Origin: Leuctra nigra | Taxonomy: Eukaryota; Arthropoda; Insecta; Plecoptera; Leuctridae | DNA: 64,000 bases | Direction: 5' to 3' | NCBI GenBank assembly: GCA_934045905.1 | Contig: OW203769.1 | Coordinates: forward strand, 25,389,705-25,453,704 | Shown here: in pieces, positions 47,205-58,574 of the stretch | Layout: each line of letters starts with the position of its first letter | How positions within the stretch are numbered: position 1 is the first letter of the stretch | The notes under the pieces: generated by a model | Databases searched by the model: none | Seen by the model: only the letters and a program-made list of their open reading frames with translations | Told to the model about the DNA's origin: nothing | Position numbers and translations under genes: made by a program

Positions 47205-47310
47205 TGCGAAGCGGAAAGTGTTCGACCGAACCGGGGCTCGACCCGGGACCTCTAATTTGCCGGACGAGAGCTCTACCAACTTAGCCATCCGACCGAACGT
47301 TCCCAATAGT
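47205..47310 (-). repeat. tRNA-derived SINE family 1, copy 3
   Basis: The minus strand reads GGATGGCTAAGTTGGTAGAG (A box), a TCCGGCAAATTAGAGG anticodon-arm region and GGGTCGAGCCCCGGTTCGG (B box). It is flanked by GTTCGGTCGG and GGTCGAACA. Same family as 35081 and 37700. Confidence 0.65.
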
Positions 47311-47530
47311 ATTTAAACTTCATCTTAAAACAAACATTAATTCGACTATGTTACACTATGATAATATGTTATGTAAACAATAAACATTATTAAAATTATC
47401 CAATAGAGTGTAACAAACAAATTCAGGCACACAGAATCTGACTGCCACAGTCTTTGCGTTACATTTCATAATTATTCAATAAGATGCCTTTCACAAAATA
47501 AATCAATTAGTTTTTTTGGTGAAAGACATC

Positions 47531-47825
47531 TTGGCCAAATTAAATACGGTATTTGAACGAAACGGATTGACTCCTGGTCAGGTTCATTGACAATCAGTCC
47601 TTGTATGTATCAATGAAATCAGAGCTCACCTACTAGAGTTATATGACGATAGTTAGCATACGAACTTCATCGGATGTCTTTTGGACAGTTGTGCTGGCTT
47701 TCCATGCTCCGTCATCTTCCGTCAACGTCCGTCACCGTCCGACGAAAACAAGATAATACTCTAGATAATCCAAGAGTAGATTATCTGTCAATCCATTTCT
47801 TTCAAATCGTTTTTACTTTGGCTAA
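47531..47825. mobile_element. MITE family A copy 3, diverged ends, enlarged interior
   Basis: The left part (ATACGGTATTTGAACGAAAC, CAATGAAATCAGAGCTCACC, TACTAG) matches the copy at 36391. Imperfect ends TTGGCCAAATTAAA and TTTACTTTGGCTAA replace the CACTCGACAA ends. About 110 bp of extra sequence with CCGTC repeats lies before the right end. Confidence 0.65.
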
Positions 47826-48444
47826 GTAATACTGTCCTGTTAAATAATTGCTAATAAATGTAAATAAATAAATAAGTCTTAAAAAGTTAATATCAAAATA
47901 TTGATATTTGTGATATATCTTGACATCGATTAACTTATTTAAAATAAAAAAATTGGTTATTTTGTATTTTTGTATAGAGTAAATAGTTATACAACGACAA
48001 TGGTGATGTGAAGTCAGTTTTGAATGACTTTTGCAGTTAGACTACAAATAATTCGTAATACTGAGCAATAATATCCTTGGTCCAAAACATATTCTGGAGG
48101 CCCAAATTTGATTCCCACGGCAAATTATCTTCGTATTTTCCTTAGTCTAAAGACATATAAGGATAAAATGATAATAATTATATGTAAATAGCAGACGCTG
48201 AAAAATTATCCCAGTTTGGATTTTTACATCATAAAATTTCTTTAAATTTTCAAGTAAAATTTATTGTTTACATTCAAAACAACTGCTTGAATCATTAATT
48301 TTATTAGTATACGACTGCAACATATCCGAAAGAATTATTCCGAATATTATGATTTAAAATTATTCACTCACAATTTTGATCACACCTTTGACTTTGCGGA
48401 AGTAATAATCTGGACTTCTAGATGTCAATTGTATTCGATTCATG

Positions 48445-48615
48445 CGCCTTCCTGACTGAGTTACCTTCATAGATTCCCTCAGTCGAGAAAGTAATTGCCG
48501 GGAAGGTGTACACTAATAATAAGCCACAACAGCCTCCTACCCACCGGCTTCACCCCATTCTTCATCATCATCATCGTCATAATCATTCATCCGTCGCCAT
48601 TCAGGTAACAGAACT
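48445..48615 (+). repeat. SINE family 2, copy 3 (headless)
   Basis: It reads CCTTCCTGACTGAGTTACC, CCCTCAGTCGAGAAAG, a CATCATCATCGTCATAATC tract and ATTCATCCGTCGCCATTCAG. It is homologous to the middle and tail of the copy at 2640-2900 and lacks the tRNA-like head. Confidence 0.65.
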
Positions 48616-48764
48616 ACCTAAAAGTTAACGTGGGCTCAACCGATCGAACATTCCAAAATATTTATTTTTTGAAATTACCATCATGAATTACTTTTTCCAA
48701 CATTTCAACTGTGCCTTCCGAGAATGAACAAAACTTTAACACAGGAGGTATAGGGAAATCATTT

Positions 48765-49100
48765 CGTTTTTGGTTTATAACTTTTAAAATAGCACACGTT
48801 GGTATTGTTTTTAATTTTTTTTTACTAATAGAATGTCTAACTATCTATCAGAAAATAAGTTTTTTTGTTCAAAGCTGGGACAACATAAAAATTATATCTT
48901 CATTATTAGCCTAAAAGTGACACGATTTTACCTGTCTTCCATTAGATAACACAGGGAAAAAAAACTCAATTTATCTCAGAAACTAGACACGAGAAGTGTT
49001 TAATTTTTTCAAGGATTGTGTATGGCATGATTATCAATAAGTAGACAAAACAATTGTGAAAATTTGAGACTATGCCCGATTGGATGAGCCACCTTAAGAT
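48765..49100 (+). repeat. Dispersed repeat, copy 2
   Basis: Counterpart of 7140-7430: AAAATAGCACACGTTGGTAT at its start, TTTATCTCAGAAACTAGA in the middle and GATTGGATGAGCCACCTTA at the end. Confidence 0.6.
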
Positions 49101-49305
49101 ACCAAGTTATGTGTCAGCAGACTTGATATTTCCAACAGGATGGGCTGTTGTTTGAAATGTTGTCGGTCGGGTAAAATCTAGTTTTGTTGTCTTCCTGTAC
49201 CTACTATACTCGGAGCCCTTGCCATGCATCTTGGTGGAATGAGCGAGGGTAGTTTATTTTGGAGTCTTCTCTTCTCTTGTAGTAGACAGAGTTTAGTTTC
49301 GCGTC

Positions 49306-49338
49306 AGATTGAGGGAGGATAACATCGGTGTCCGACAT
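49306..49338 (+). promoter_or_regulatory. Candidate Inr-DPE core promoter
   Basis: TCAGATT with A at 49306 resembles an arthropod initiator (TCAGT-like), and CGACAT at +28 to +33 matches five of six positions of the DPE. It lies 86 bp upstream of the ATG at 49392, with no other ATG between. Confidence 0.3.
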
Positions 49339-49391
49339 ATCTGTATTCGTGCTCGTGTGTTTTCGTTCACTTCGGGTTTGTTGCTAATAGA

Positions 49392-49464
49392 ATGGTCGTA
49401 GCAATGACTGAAGATAATGGAAAATCATCACCGGAATTAGTCAAGCAGGCTTCTGTTGAAAACG
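49392..49464 (+). CDS. Candidate first coding exon of an unidentified gene (start A)
   Basis: ATG at 49392 opens MVVAMTEDNGKSSPELVKQA-SVEN and reaches AACG|GTAATG at 49465 (phase 1). It is the first ATG after a plausible core promoter, with an in-frame TAA at 49320-49322 and none between. Composition (acidic, Ser/Lys) is that of a flexible N-terminus. Continuation beyond the donor ends at a TAA within five codons. The rest of the gene would be downstream, possibly past the window; I cannot name it. Confidence 0.4.
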
Positions 49465-52400
49465 GTAATGTATATTAATTATTGAATTGAGATTTTACGC
49501 ACCTGCACAAATGTTAGTTTGAGAATTTAGTTATAAGGTCGTCGACACCCAACCCAATTTTGTCAATTATCAAGAATATATAAATGCTTTTGAGTTTTGT
49601 TTATATTTACCAATTTTTATATATTTCGCGGTAGTTATAAATTATAATGTTTGTGTGATTGAAAAAAGAGGCTTTATCGATATTTTAAGAATTTACGTAC
49701 ACAATTACTATCTGTAATTGTGCTGACATCGTTGAACAATGAAGACGATGGTTTTCTAAAATTCAAGATATTTTCTAATCTGATTCAATAACTTTAAATA
49801 CTTCTGGTAAAAATATTGCAATTACTTACATGTACTACACAATCTTTATTAATTACCCAATATCTGTATCGGGTAACAACACCATAGCACAGTAAACACC
49901 AATTAAAAAATAAAATAGTAACGTTTGCAAAATCATCATAATATTTGAATCTCTGAGAACGTTTTGGTAAGCTTCATTAATTATTGTATCTTCCTAATCA
50001 AAGAAAATAATATGTAATTTTGTGGGGTGATCGTTTGGTATTTTGAACCTAACCGAGCTATACTTTTTCCCTTCAAACTAATTGCCTGAGGGCGTACCAA
50101 AGAGCAACTATACCTGAGAATGTTCTACTTGTTAGCATCATGTAGGTGAGATTTACAAAGAAAATGGAACAGTCTTGGAATGTAGAATGCTTTTGGGGGA
50201 TGTACAATATGTTCACTCAACTTGAGACCATGTTATAAATAGTAAATTATTTTTAGGGTGTGTTTGAGATAGAAGCAACCTATATGTTTTTTTTATTTAT
50301 AAACGTGATGGTAGAATGCACATTTGTGACATTTTTTTTTATCAGTTTTCAAAATGAAGATACCGTCTCTTAGCTTCCATCATATCACGAATTGTTTATT
50401 TTGTGTGATAACTAAGGTGTTGAGTACACAGTTTATACACTCGACAAACTTGAGGACTGTTACGGATTCAAAAATGGTTGGTGGATAATTCTTAGTAACG
50501 GTTACCTAATAATTGACAACTATTTATCGTCATTGATATTATTCAAGATCAAAATTGTATCAAAAATAATGTAATACGGAATAGATTCAAATGAATAATT
50601 TTAAAATGTTTTAATACTATTTCCTGTTGCAGCACTTTTCTCTGTAAATTTATGCAGGGATAATACTTCAAAACAGCCTCCTAATTATTTAAAATGTAAC
50701 TTAACTTTCCTCTGGCATGCAATGGTACATGATTCAGTTTGGAAATTCCACCTGCCTGATTTCACGGCCATCCCATAAGGTAGTAAGGTGGTTGCATTTA
50801 GATACCCATCCACCACGCGTTATTATCACTGTCAAGGGTGAAGGGTGAGAAGGTTAGGATGTTTATGTTATATAAAATACACTTCCTGCATTTACCATTT
50901 ATTGGCTCCATTGTTAAAAACCAAAAAAAAATCTACCCTCTTTCATGATATTTACAAAAAAGTGTATATGATTTTCGTGAATAAAGCATCGTCCTTTTTT
51001 TTACAAATAGGGGTTACCCTAAATGGTTCTCCAATTGAGTACCTATTATTAGCATGTATATAACAACTACAAAAAATCATAATAGGAACATAATATTCTT
51101 ATTATTACTAATGAAACTACTAATGAACTACTAATAAATGTCAGTGTAGCTTTTTTACTCTATGGTGAATTGAAGTATTTATATTAGTATAAATTGATTA
51201 TAATATTGAATCGTAGAAAAATATGGATCATCGAGAAGAATGTTGTCTGTTAAAAAATATATTATTGATTGTAAAAAGTTATGTCAATTAATTAATGAAA
51301 TGTATTATAATTGTTGACTTGACGAAAAATTTACAACGAATTAAACCCTGGGCCAAATCAAGAGTTCAGAAAATCGAAGTAGGTATACCTACTGAGAGCT
51401 TTATTCATTATAAAGCGTAATACATAGGGAACAGATCACAATTAATAAACAAAAATGGGTTAAACGTGTTTTAAAAGTCATTTGAAGTTGATTGGATAAG
51501 ACTGAAAATATTAAATTTGGAAGTACAGTCCATAGACATTATTTAAAAATTGTCTCGCCGAATTAATATAGGCTTTTTCAATAACCCTTGTTGCTATAGT
51601 TGAAAACGAAGTGGCCGACTAACAAATCTGACAAGCAACATGTCACATGTTTAGTGTTTATTGAAAGCTACAATCTTCATTGAAAGATTGTACGATTTTA
51701 CCATTTTTTGGTTGTTCATCTGAGGAGAATGATAAAAGTATACCGATTAATAGCCATCAGCTCAAATTGTGACGGCAGATGAAACTTTGTAGTATTGATA
51801 TAAGATAATGTAAATTGTAAAGAACTACAAAAAAATATTTAAATTTGATATAAAACATTATTCCATGTGATTAGAATTTAATAAAATACTTTATTTAGAC
51901 CTGTATAATCCGCTAGGTAATACAAGTTTCCATGGCCCGTTTAATTAATTCTTCGGGTAATTCACCTTTTTAGACACTTCACTCTCCAGGGTATTTTTGT
52001 CGTTTTCACTTAAAAATGCATCTACGTGAACAATATTTGAGATTTTATTTCAGCTCAATGTATTGATCATAATGCTTGACCCGTCTACACGGAGGATCTA
52101 GCTTTACAGAGGAATCAAAATGACAGTAAAATACTGGATTGTTGGATAGATGTTGGATGGATACATGGATAGATTAACCCTAAAATGTTGATAATACTTG
52201 GGTCCAGTGATTATAGCCTTGTCTTGAATGCCCGTAAACAAGATGGCATGCATGTTTATAATTGCTACATATTTTTGTTTTGTATTGTAATTTTAGAATT
52301 CAAACAAAATACAAATAGGAGGAGAAACTAACTATGTCCAAAAATGTTGAACTGAGATAAGGGCGATGTTATTATTGGAATTGGAAGTATACCCAAGGAG

Positions 52401-52864
52401 AAGTAAACAAATAGAAAAATATTGAACACACAAATGAATTTAATATTTATTACATTACTCGTTTGTTCGCAATACTATTACCTATCTATAGTACGTTTTG
52501 ATAAAGTTAATTATTTAGTAGGTAATTTGAGTTAAAATGTATCATCAAATTTTCTCCTTTACTAAATTAAGTGGTATTTCTGAACATACCCGGGACTTGA
52601 AAAATGTATCTCTTATAAAGCGATTTTTTCTATAAATTTTTATATAAAAACACGTTTTTTGAAAAAAAAAATTACTTGGACAGTTTCTTCCGATATATCA
52701 GTACCTAGAAATACGGAAGTCATTCTCCCGATTTTGCCTTGCATATCTTCGGAAGGATGCATCAAGCGCAATCAATTGGCATGACTGTCGTCAACAAATA
52801 GAGTATTGAAGTATTCTCTTTCACCATGACTCATGTCACCATTACAAAATTGTGATTGGATGAA
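49465..52864. other. Intergenic or intronic AT-rich stretch
   Basis: No gene, RNA or clear repeat was recognised. If the exon at 49392 is real, this is the start of its intron. Confidence 0.35.
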
Positions 52865-52945
52865 CGCAGAATTATACTGGTTTATGAGCTCACCTCAAGA
52901 ATCATTGAAATGGACTTCCGCCCTTCCATTTCCGAGAGATAAAAA
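52865..52945 (-). repeat. GTACCTCAGAGGTAGAAGG family, copy 3
   Basis: The minus strand reads GGAAATGGAAGGGCGGAAGT, CCATTTCAATGATTCTTGAG and GTGAGCTCATAAACCAGTAT. It matches copy 1 over about 75 bp. Confidence 0.55.
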
Positions 52946-53146
52946 ACATAAAATACATACTTACATAAATATTATATTAAACATTATAATATGAAAAAAT
53001 TATAAAATGGTGCTAATAACAAGTCGTTAAGCGCCAAAAAAACTATACAAAATACATCACTGCTCGTAACACAAATTTGATCCCCAACCAGCCCTATACA
53101 AAAAAAAATTACAAAATTCAAACAATAATCATAATAAAGCAATTAA

Positions 53147-53149
<3 letters not shown>

Positions 53150-53195
<46 letters not shown>
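53150..53195 (+). repeat. (ATT)n microsatellite
   Basis: About fifteen uninterrupted ATT units, ending just upstream of the foldback element at 53290. Confidence 0.97.
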
Positions 53196-53289
53196 GTTGC
53201 ACAATCAATTCTTCGCTATCAGAAGGTTAGAGGACTTAGTGGTTTAGGTAGCTATATTCTCACAGGATTAATTACATCATCGTCATTAA

Positions 53290-53833
53290 GTCTGTTCGTT
53301 TTGCTTACTGCAGTTGCAGTAGCAGCAGCTTACAGTAGGCCCTGGTAACTCTTGCAGTAGCTTGCTGTACCAACACAAAACGAACGCATTTGCAGCAGGA
53401 TGGCAGTCTGGCCTTTTCCTATTGGTTGGGAGGTTTGTGAATTTGGCGGGAAGAATGTAAAAATAAGTGAGGTTATGTTCTGCATTTATAGAATTCTTGT
53501 CTAATCCCAATGCATTTTTATATAAATATGTATCATTTCATAACATATAACTAAACTAAACTCTGAAACAAATACTCATTTCCCTCCTCCTTAGGCGTTT
53601 TTTCACTATCCATCCATAAGAAACACATTTTACATTTCAAACATCGGCCATTTTGCCGCCTACTGCAAAGTTACTGCATTTACATCACCTCCCTACCCAG
53701 CTGTAAGAGCAGTCACTGCGCAGCTACTGTCATTGTCAAATCGAACACAATCGCAGTGACGGAACAGCAAGTTTGATGCAAAACGAACGGATTTGCAGTG
53801 AGCAGTAAAGTGCAGTAAGCAAAACGAACAGAC
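53290..53833. mobile_element. Foldback DNA element with GTCTGTTCG termini (544 bp)
   Basis: GTCTGTTCGTTTTGCTTACT at the left pairs exactly with AGTAAGCAAAACGAACAGAC at the right. Subterminal repeats (AAAACGAACG, TTTGCAGTGAGCAGTAA, CTGCAGTTGCAGTAGCAGC) recur near both ends. No clean target duplication; TTA on the left and TAT on the right would be compatible with a decayed Harbinger-type TWA site. Confidence 0.8.
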
Positions 53834-54068
53834 CTATTGCTTGTCGTTTTGAACTCGTATGTTACGGCGCTTATATAAAATACAATTCGCCCGAAATCTA
53901 TTTTCTGATTTTGCATTGTATACTTTTTTAATAGTTCTGTACGAATTGCTTATTGATTGAAGTCAACAAATGAAGCTATAATGAGGTACACAAATATGAT
54001 TGGATCAACGATGAAACACATAAAAATTAATTGAAATGGAGTTCGGACCTTCTCTATGTACCACATTT

Positions 54069-57000
54069 TTAAAACATTAATTTAGCTCATATTGGGAAAG
54101 TGTAAACAAATAACATAATTTTGGTAGCTATCATTCAGAGGTCACGGTTTAAGAAACTCATAAACTTTTGACATTTCATAAAATAATATAATTTTGATTT
54201 CTGTCCCCAACCGTATGATTTGTGTAACAGACAAAACTATTCTCGTTCTGTTACCTACCAATTAATGTAGGTACTTAATTCACATAAATAGATGTCCCGG
54301 ACAAATTTCGCACAAATTTTTAGGTACTTGCTGCAGTCAGATTGTAGTTCATCGTTTTCATGATATTGAATATGACAATAATACGTTACTAAAGCCGCCA
54401 TTTTTCTATAAACCTCCATGATGTAAAAATATTGATTTCGATTCCCTAAAGTCCACCCCCCTATCTGGCAACTTCCCACCCCCAAATCTCTCACTCACAC
54501 ACACACACATCGATTACGACGTCATAAAGAACACTCGATTCTGATTGGTCGGAATAGTTTTCCAGGACGCTAAGTCAATTTAATGGCGTCTCTTGGTTTT
54601 CATATCATATCGTCAAGCTCTCAGAATTGACTATGTACATTAATCTTGTACTTTTTTCTTCTTGAATTTCTCAACGAAGAAATGTTGTTGAAAATTCTGT
54701 TTCCCAATATTTTGATCTACCTACCTTCATGTAATTATTAAATTAACAGGATATTTAATCAAGATAAAATGTACTACCATTTATAAAATACCTCGTTTGG
54801 TTTAGAGAAATTTCTTATAATTACAAAAATGTTTGAGATATCTTTTAAAACTGATTACATAACTAGTTTGTTCCCAGGGTGTATTTGCTTTGGTAAATGG
54901 TATCGAAATTTGCATTCATGGAACTTTTGGAGCTATGGTCAAAAAATATGTTCTGATATTACTGTTTCAGGGGTTGTAAGTAGGTATGTTTTAGGGACTG
55001 AAATTGAATATATACAATTCAGGTTTGGGTTGCACTGACAATGAAAATAATATTTTTATTTGGTGGATTTTACATGTTTAGGCCGACATTTTACGGAGAG
55101 TTTATAAATCAAATGTACTTTAAAACTTCATTTATATTGAAAATAGTACATTTATTCAATTTGCTCTCTGGGTATTTTCTTTTTTTGAGCGCCAATAAAC
55201 AACAATAACTAATCAACTTAAGAATGAAAATTGTTCGTCAAATAAAAAGAACAATTCGTCAAGGTGAGCGTTTGTTGATGTTGAATTTAATTGATGGAAG
55301 TTAAGATCTGTGGAATGTGAAAATGGAATGTTAATTAAATTAAAGCTCTCATAATCCATTATCCATTCTTATCAGTATATTATTCAATTTAATTATTTGA
55401 GAATATTCAAGTTTTATAAATTAAGTTTTTCACATTAATTTTCACATGGTGATTTTAATGTTTGTAATGTAAAAATTATTTATTTAAAAATAAATATTTT
55501 TGCTACCAGACATCCTGGGTGCGTAAACATGTTCACACAATTATATATAATTTCATAAATGTTAATATTGCAATCATCCTACTCAACGGATTTATTGGGT
55601 ATAGATTAGATATATTTTAAAAATATATTCCATGACAATTTTCTAGCGACCTTATGCACTCAAAAAATTATGAGTATACGACGCAAGTGATCCGTCTGCA
55701 AAGAAGGATTTTTAAAAATATTGTTTTGGATGGGGGCGGTTAGGATTTTTTCTGTAAAAATTGATACTACATCCATTAAATTTCTATCATCTTTCATAAT
55801 TTTGAAAATAAATTGATGCGTTTATTCGAACAGTACTAAACATGATAATACCTAAGCTGGTATGGAATGTGTATTATTTTCTTTAGTTTTTAGTTATGAG
55901 TAGACAAACATATTTTTTATTACATAATTTATAAAAATTTATGATTTTGATAATTTTTTCTATGAAATTAAACCTTATTTTTAATTCCATACTAACTATT
56001 GTTTCTCACTAACTCCTACACTAATGAACACACACAAATAATTAGGTCAATTGTAGAAAGTAGATTTTGAATTCAAATTTTTGTTGGAAAAAATTTTCTG
56101 GGTGAAGTTTTTGTGTGATTTGAGCACAAACATTTTAAATGAGATTAGAATATATTATATATATTTTTTTATATTTTTTAATAATGACCCATCTCACAAT
56201 ATTGTCCCTAATATCAATTTAAAGCTAAAACATTTTTTTTTCAATGTTAATATGGAAATATATGGAAATTTTAATATAATATATAAAACAATACAAGAAA
56301 TTGCCTCTTATAGGGTGCATTGACCCTTTTAAAAGTGTCGCAGAAAAGAATGGCATGAATAAAATTGAATAAGTCACACTTATTTTTAATAAATGCACCT
56401 AAAATTTGAATTGAATATCATGCCTTTTATACCTATAGATACATATTTTGTGTCGCCATGAAAGCAGATGTGCCTCAAGTATTTATGTCAACATTGATGG
56501 GAAGTAGGTGTTAGAAAACCCATGCCTTCTACTACCTTTCCATTCATATTTTTTACAAAGATTTCCCTCTCGAAGTCTAACCACGAAGGTATAGTATAGA
56601 AATGTGCAGTGATCTGGAAAAGTAACCCATCTTTTCAATGCATTCATCTTCCCTGCATGTCAGGTCCATGCGCAACTTTCGCTTTTATTTCTATTATGTA
56701 CCAAACAGAGATAAATAATAGATCTGATTTGTTGACAAGATAAAGAGATCTAACGGAGTGAGTGATCCTCACAGATCAAACAGATTCAAATTTAATTAGT
56801 TCAGTTTTTGTAACTCATTTACAAGTTAAATCAATTATGATTTACATCATTACACTCCGAAGTTGATTGTTTTGAGGACTTGCGGCAAATACCGAAGCAC
56901 TGAATTATCTCATTTGATCTCTAACGATCAAATACCTATGATTTCAATACCTAAATCTAATAATTGCATAATCTGTAATCATTTAAAAAAGAGTGTGTAT

Positions 57001-57335
57001 AGAGAACAACACTCCGTTATAAGTTACAGAAAATATGATATCGATGGAAACAATGGATTATCGTCATGAATCTAGGTATCTGCAAATTAAAATAAAAGTC
57101 TTATTTATTTCCCAATTTTTTTAATTTTTTGCTGAAAAAATTGATACATAATGGAAAATATTTTAGGTGTTTTTTTTTAGAAAAATTTAAATTTTTCCCT
57201 ACAGAGGATGTGATATTTTGTAAAAGATGTAATAATGTTCAATAGTTGTGACCCATCCAACACGATTGTTGTTGGCAATACATCAATAATCATCAGTTGA
57301 GTTGTCTGTTTTCTCCACAGATGTCACTTATATGA
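54069..57335. other. AT-rich stretch without features
   Basis: Only short frames under 85 codons with no familiar composition, a short (CA)n near 54495, and no resolved repeat. Confidence 0.35.
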
Positions 57336-57343
57336 CATTTATC

Positions 57344-57912
57344 CAGTGTTGAGTAGTAACATGATACAAAGTAACAAGTTACTGGTAACATGCTACTTTA
57401 AAAATAAAGTAATTGTAATTGTATTCAGTTACTTTCTTTATTGAAAATTGTAACTGTAACTTTTATCCCGTTACAATTTTGAGTAACTTTACTGAAATGT
57501 AACATGTTACATTTAATCCATCACTGAATAACGTAAAATGTCCGATTCGTTAGAAAATGGTAAAAAATCAACCCTCTAGAAGGCATAAAATGACAAAAAA
57601 ATCTAAAAAGCCGCTGGACTGGACTTTTTCTTGTCCTGCCAGCCCTGTTCACTATATCTTCTGTTATCAATCAAAACTTAATTCAATCCCTTCAAATGTA
57701 TAAAAAATTCAAGGAATAATGCTTCCAAATTGAAAGTAACTGTGAAAGTAACTGCTGTCAATATGAAAGTAACTGTAACTTAACACTGATACTTTTCGTT
57801 TGAAAAGTAACTGTATCGGTGTTACTTTTGTAGCTGTAACACTGTTAGAATTTTGAGCAAGTAACTGTAACTGTAACACTGCTACATTTTAAAAGTAACT
57901 TTGACAACACTG
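57344..57912. mobile_element. hAT MITE with AAGTAACTGTAAC arrays (569 bp)
   Basis: Near-exact duplication CATTTATC (57336-57343) and CATATATC (57913-57920). Ends CAGTGTTGAGTAGTAAC and AAGTAACTTTGACAACACTG. The interior is dominated by GTAACTGTAAC / GTTACTTT repeats. Confidence 0.88.
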
Positions 57913-58138
57913 CATATATCAAAACAATTACCAAGACAATTACCCACACAATTATTTTGCAAGATTCCGAATGGGTTTTATAGTTGTCACTTAAAAACTT
58001 TTAATGACATTTTAATAAGTTTAAACTACATTATCTTTAATTTTAAATTGATACCCGTCTCTTTAAAATCATTGTGAATAATTTCAAACAAAATCGCTTT
58101 TTTTGCATAAACTGTACCAATTTTTAGATACACGATAA

Positions 58139-58330
58139 GACGCAATTGTCAATAATTCATTGCCATTGGTTGAACCTTAGCCAATGAAACGTTGGGGCGG
58201 GAGATATTCGGGACCCACGGTCGTCTACTCATGAATCAAAAGGTCCTACTTGGAAGGAATTCGATGTCTTCAGACTGGTTTTTACTATAGGGGGGCAAAG
58301 AGAGAGATAGTGGGATATAGAGGGGTAAGG
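58139..58330 (+). promoter_or_regulatory. Candidate CCAAT/GC-box promoter
   Basis: CCATTGGTTG and AGCCAATGAAACG (CCAAT boxes in both orientations) are followed by GGGGCGGGAG, then a purine-rich leader with GAGAGAG near 58300-58340. This is unusual for the surrounding AT-rich DNA and lies about 250-400 bp upstream of the ATG at 58556. Confidence 0.35.
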
Positions 58331-58555
58331 GAGAGAGAGAGGAAGAAGAGAATTTCGTAGTAAGGTTTTCGTTTTTTGTCCCTTTAGGTTGTATAGTTTT
58401 TCTGTGAAATAAGTTTATGGTATTTTAGTTTGAGCTGGGTCCTCGGAGAGTGTGGTTGTGTGAAGAGGAAGGTTTCAGCAACGCACGTTGGTATTCAAAG
58501 AAGAAAATGCTTCAAGTGTTTTGAAATATGTTTGGAGAGTGACGTGGAATTTTAG

Positions 58556-58574
58556 ATGGAAGAAGCATTACAAG
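58556..58574 (+). CDS. Candidate alternative first coding exon (start B)
   Basis: ATG at 58556 reads MEEALQ and is followed by G|GTAATA at 58575 (phase 1), the same phase as the exon at 49392. The leader has two short upstream ORFs (ATG at 58507, five codons; ATG at 58528). Both start exons could splice to one common downstream exon. Evidence is only the start, donor and phase. Confidence 0.3.

Noticed and set aside
53150..53195. Tandem array considered as a CRISPR-like repeat
   Set aside because: It is a plain trinucleotide microsatellite. No spaced repeats or cas genes exist anywhere in the window, and the DNA is eukaryotic.
54829..55038. 69-codon frame with several Cys and Trp residues
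   Set aside because: The composition is striking, but there is no signal peptide, splice context or known family.
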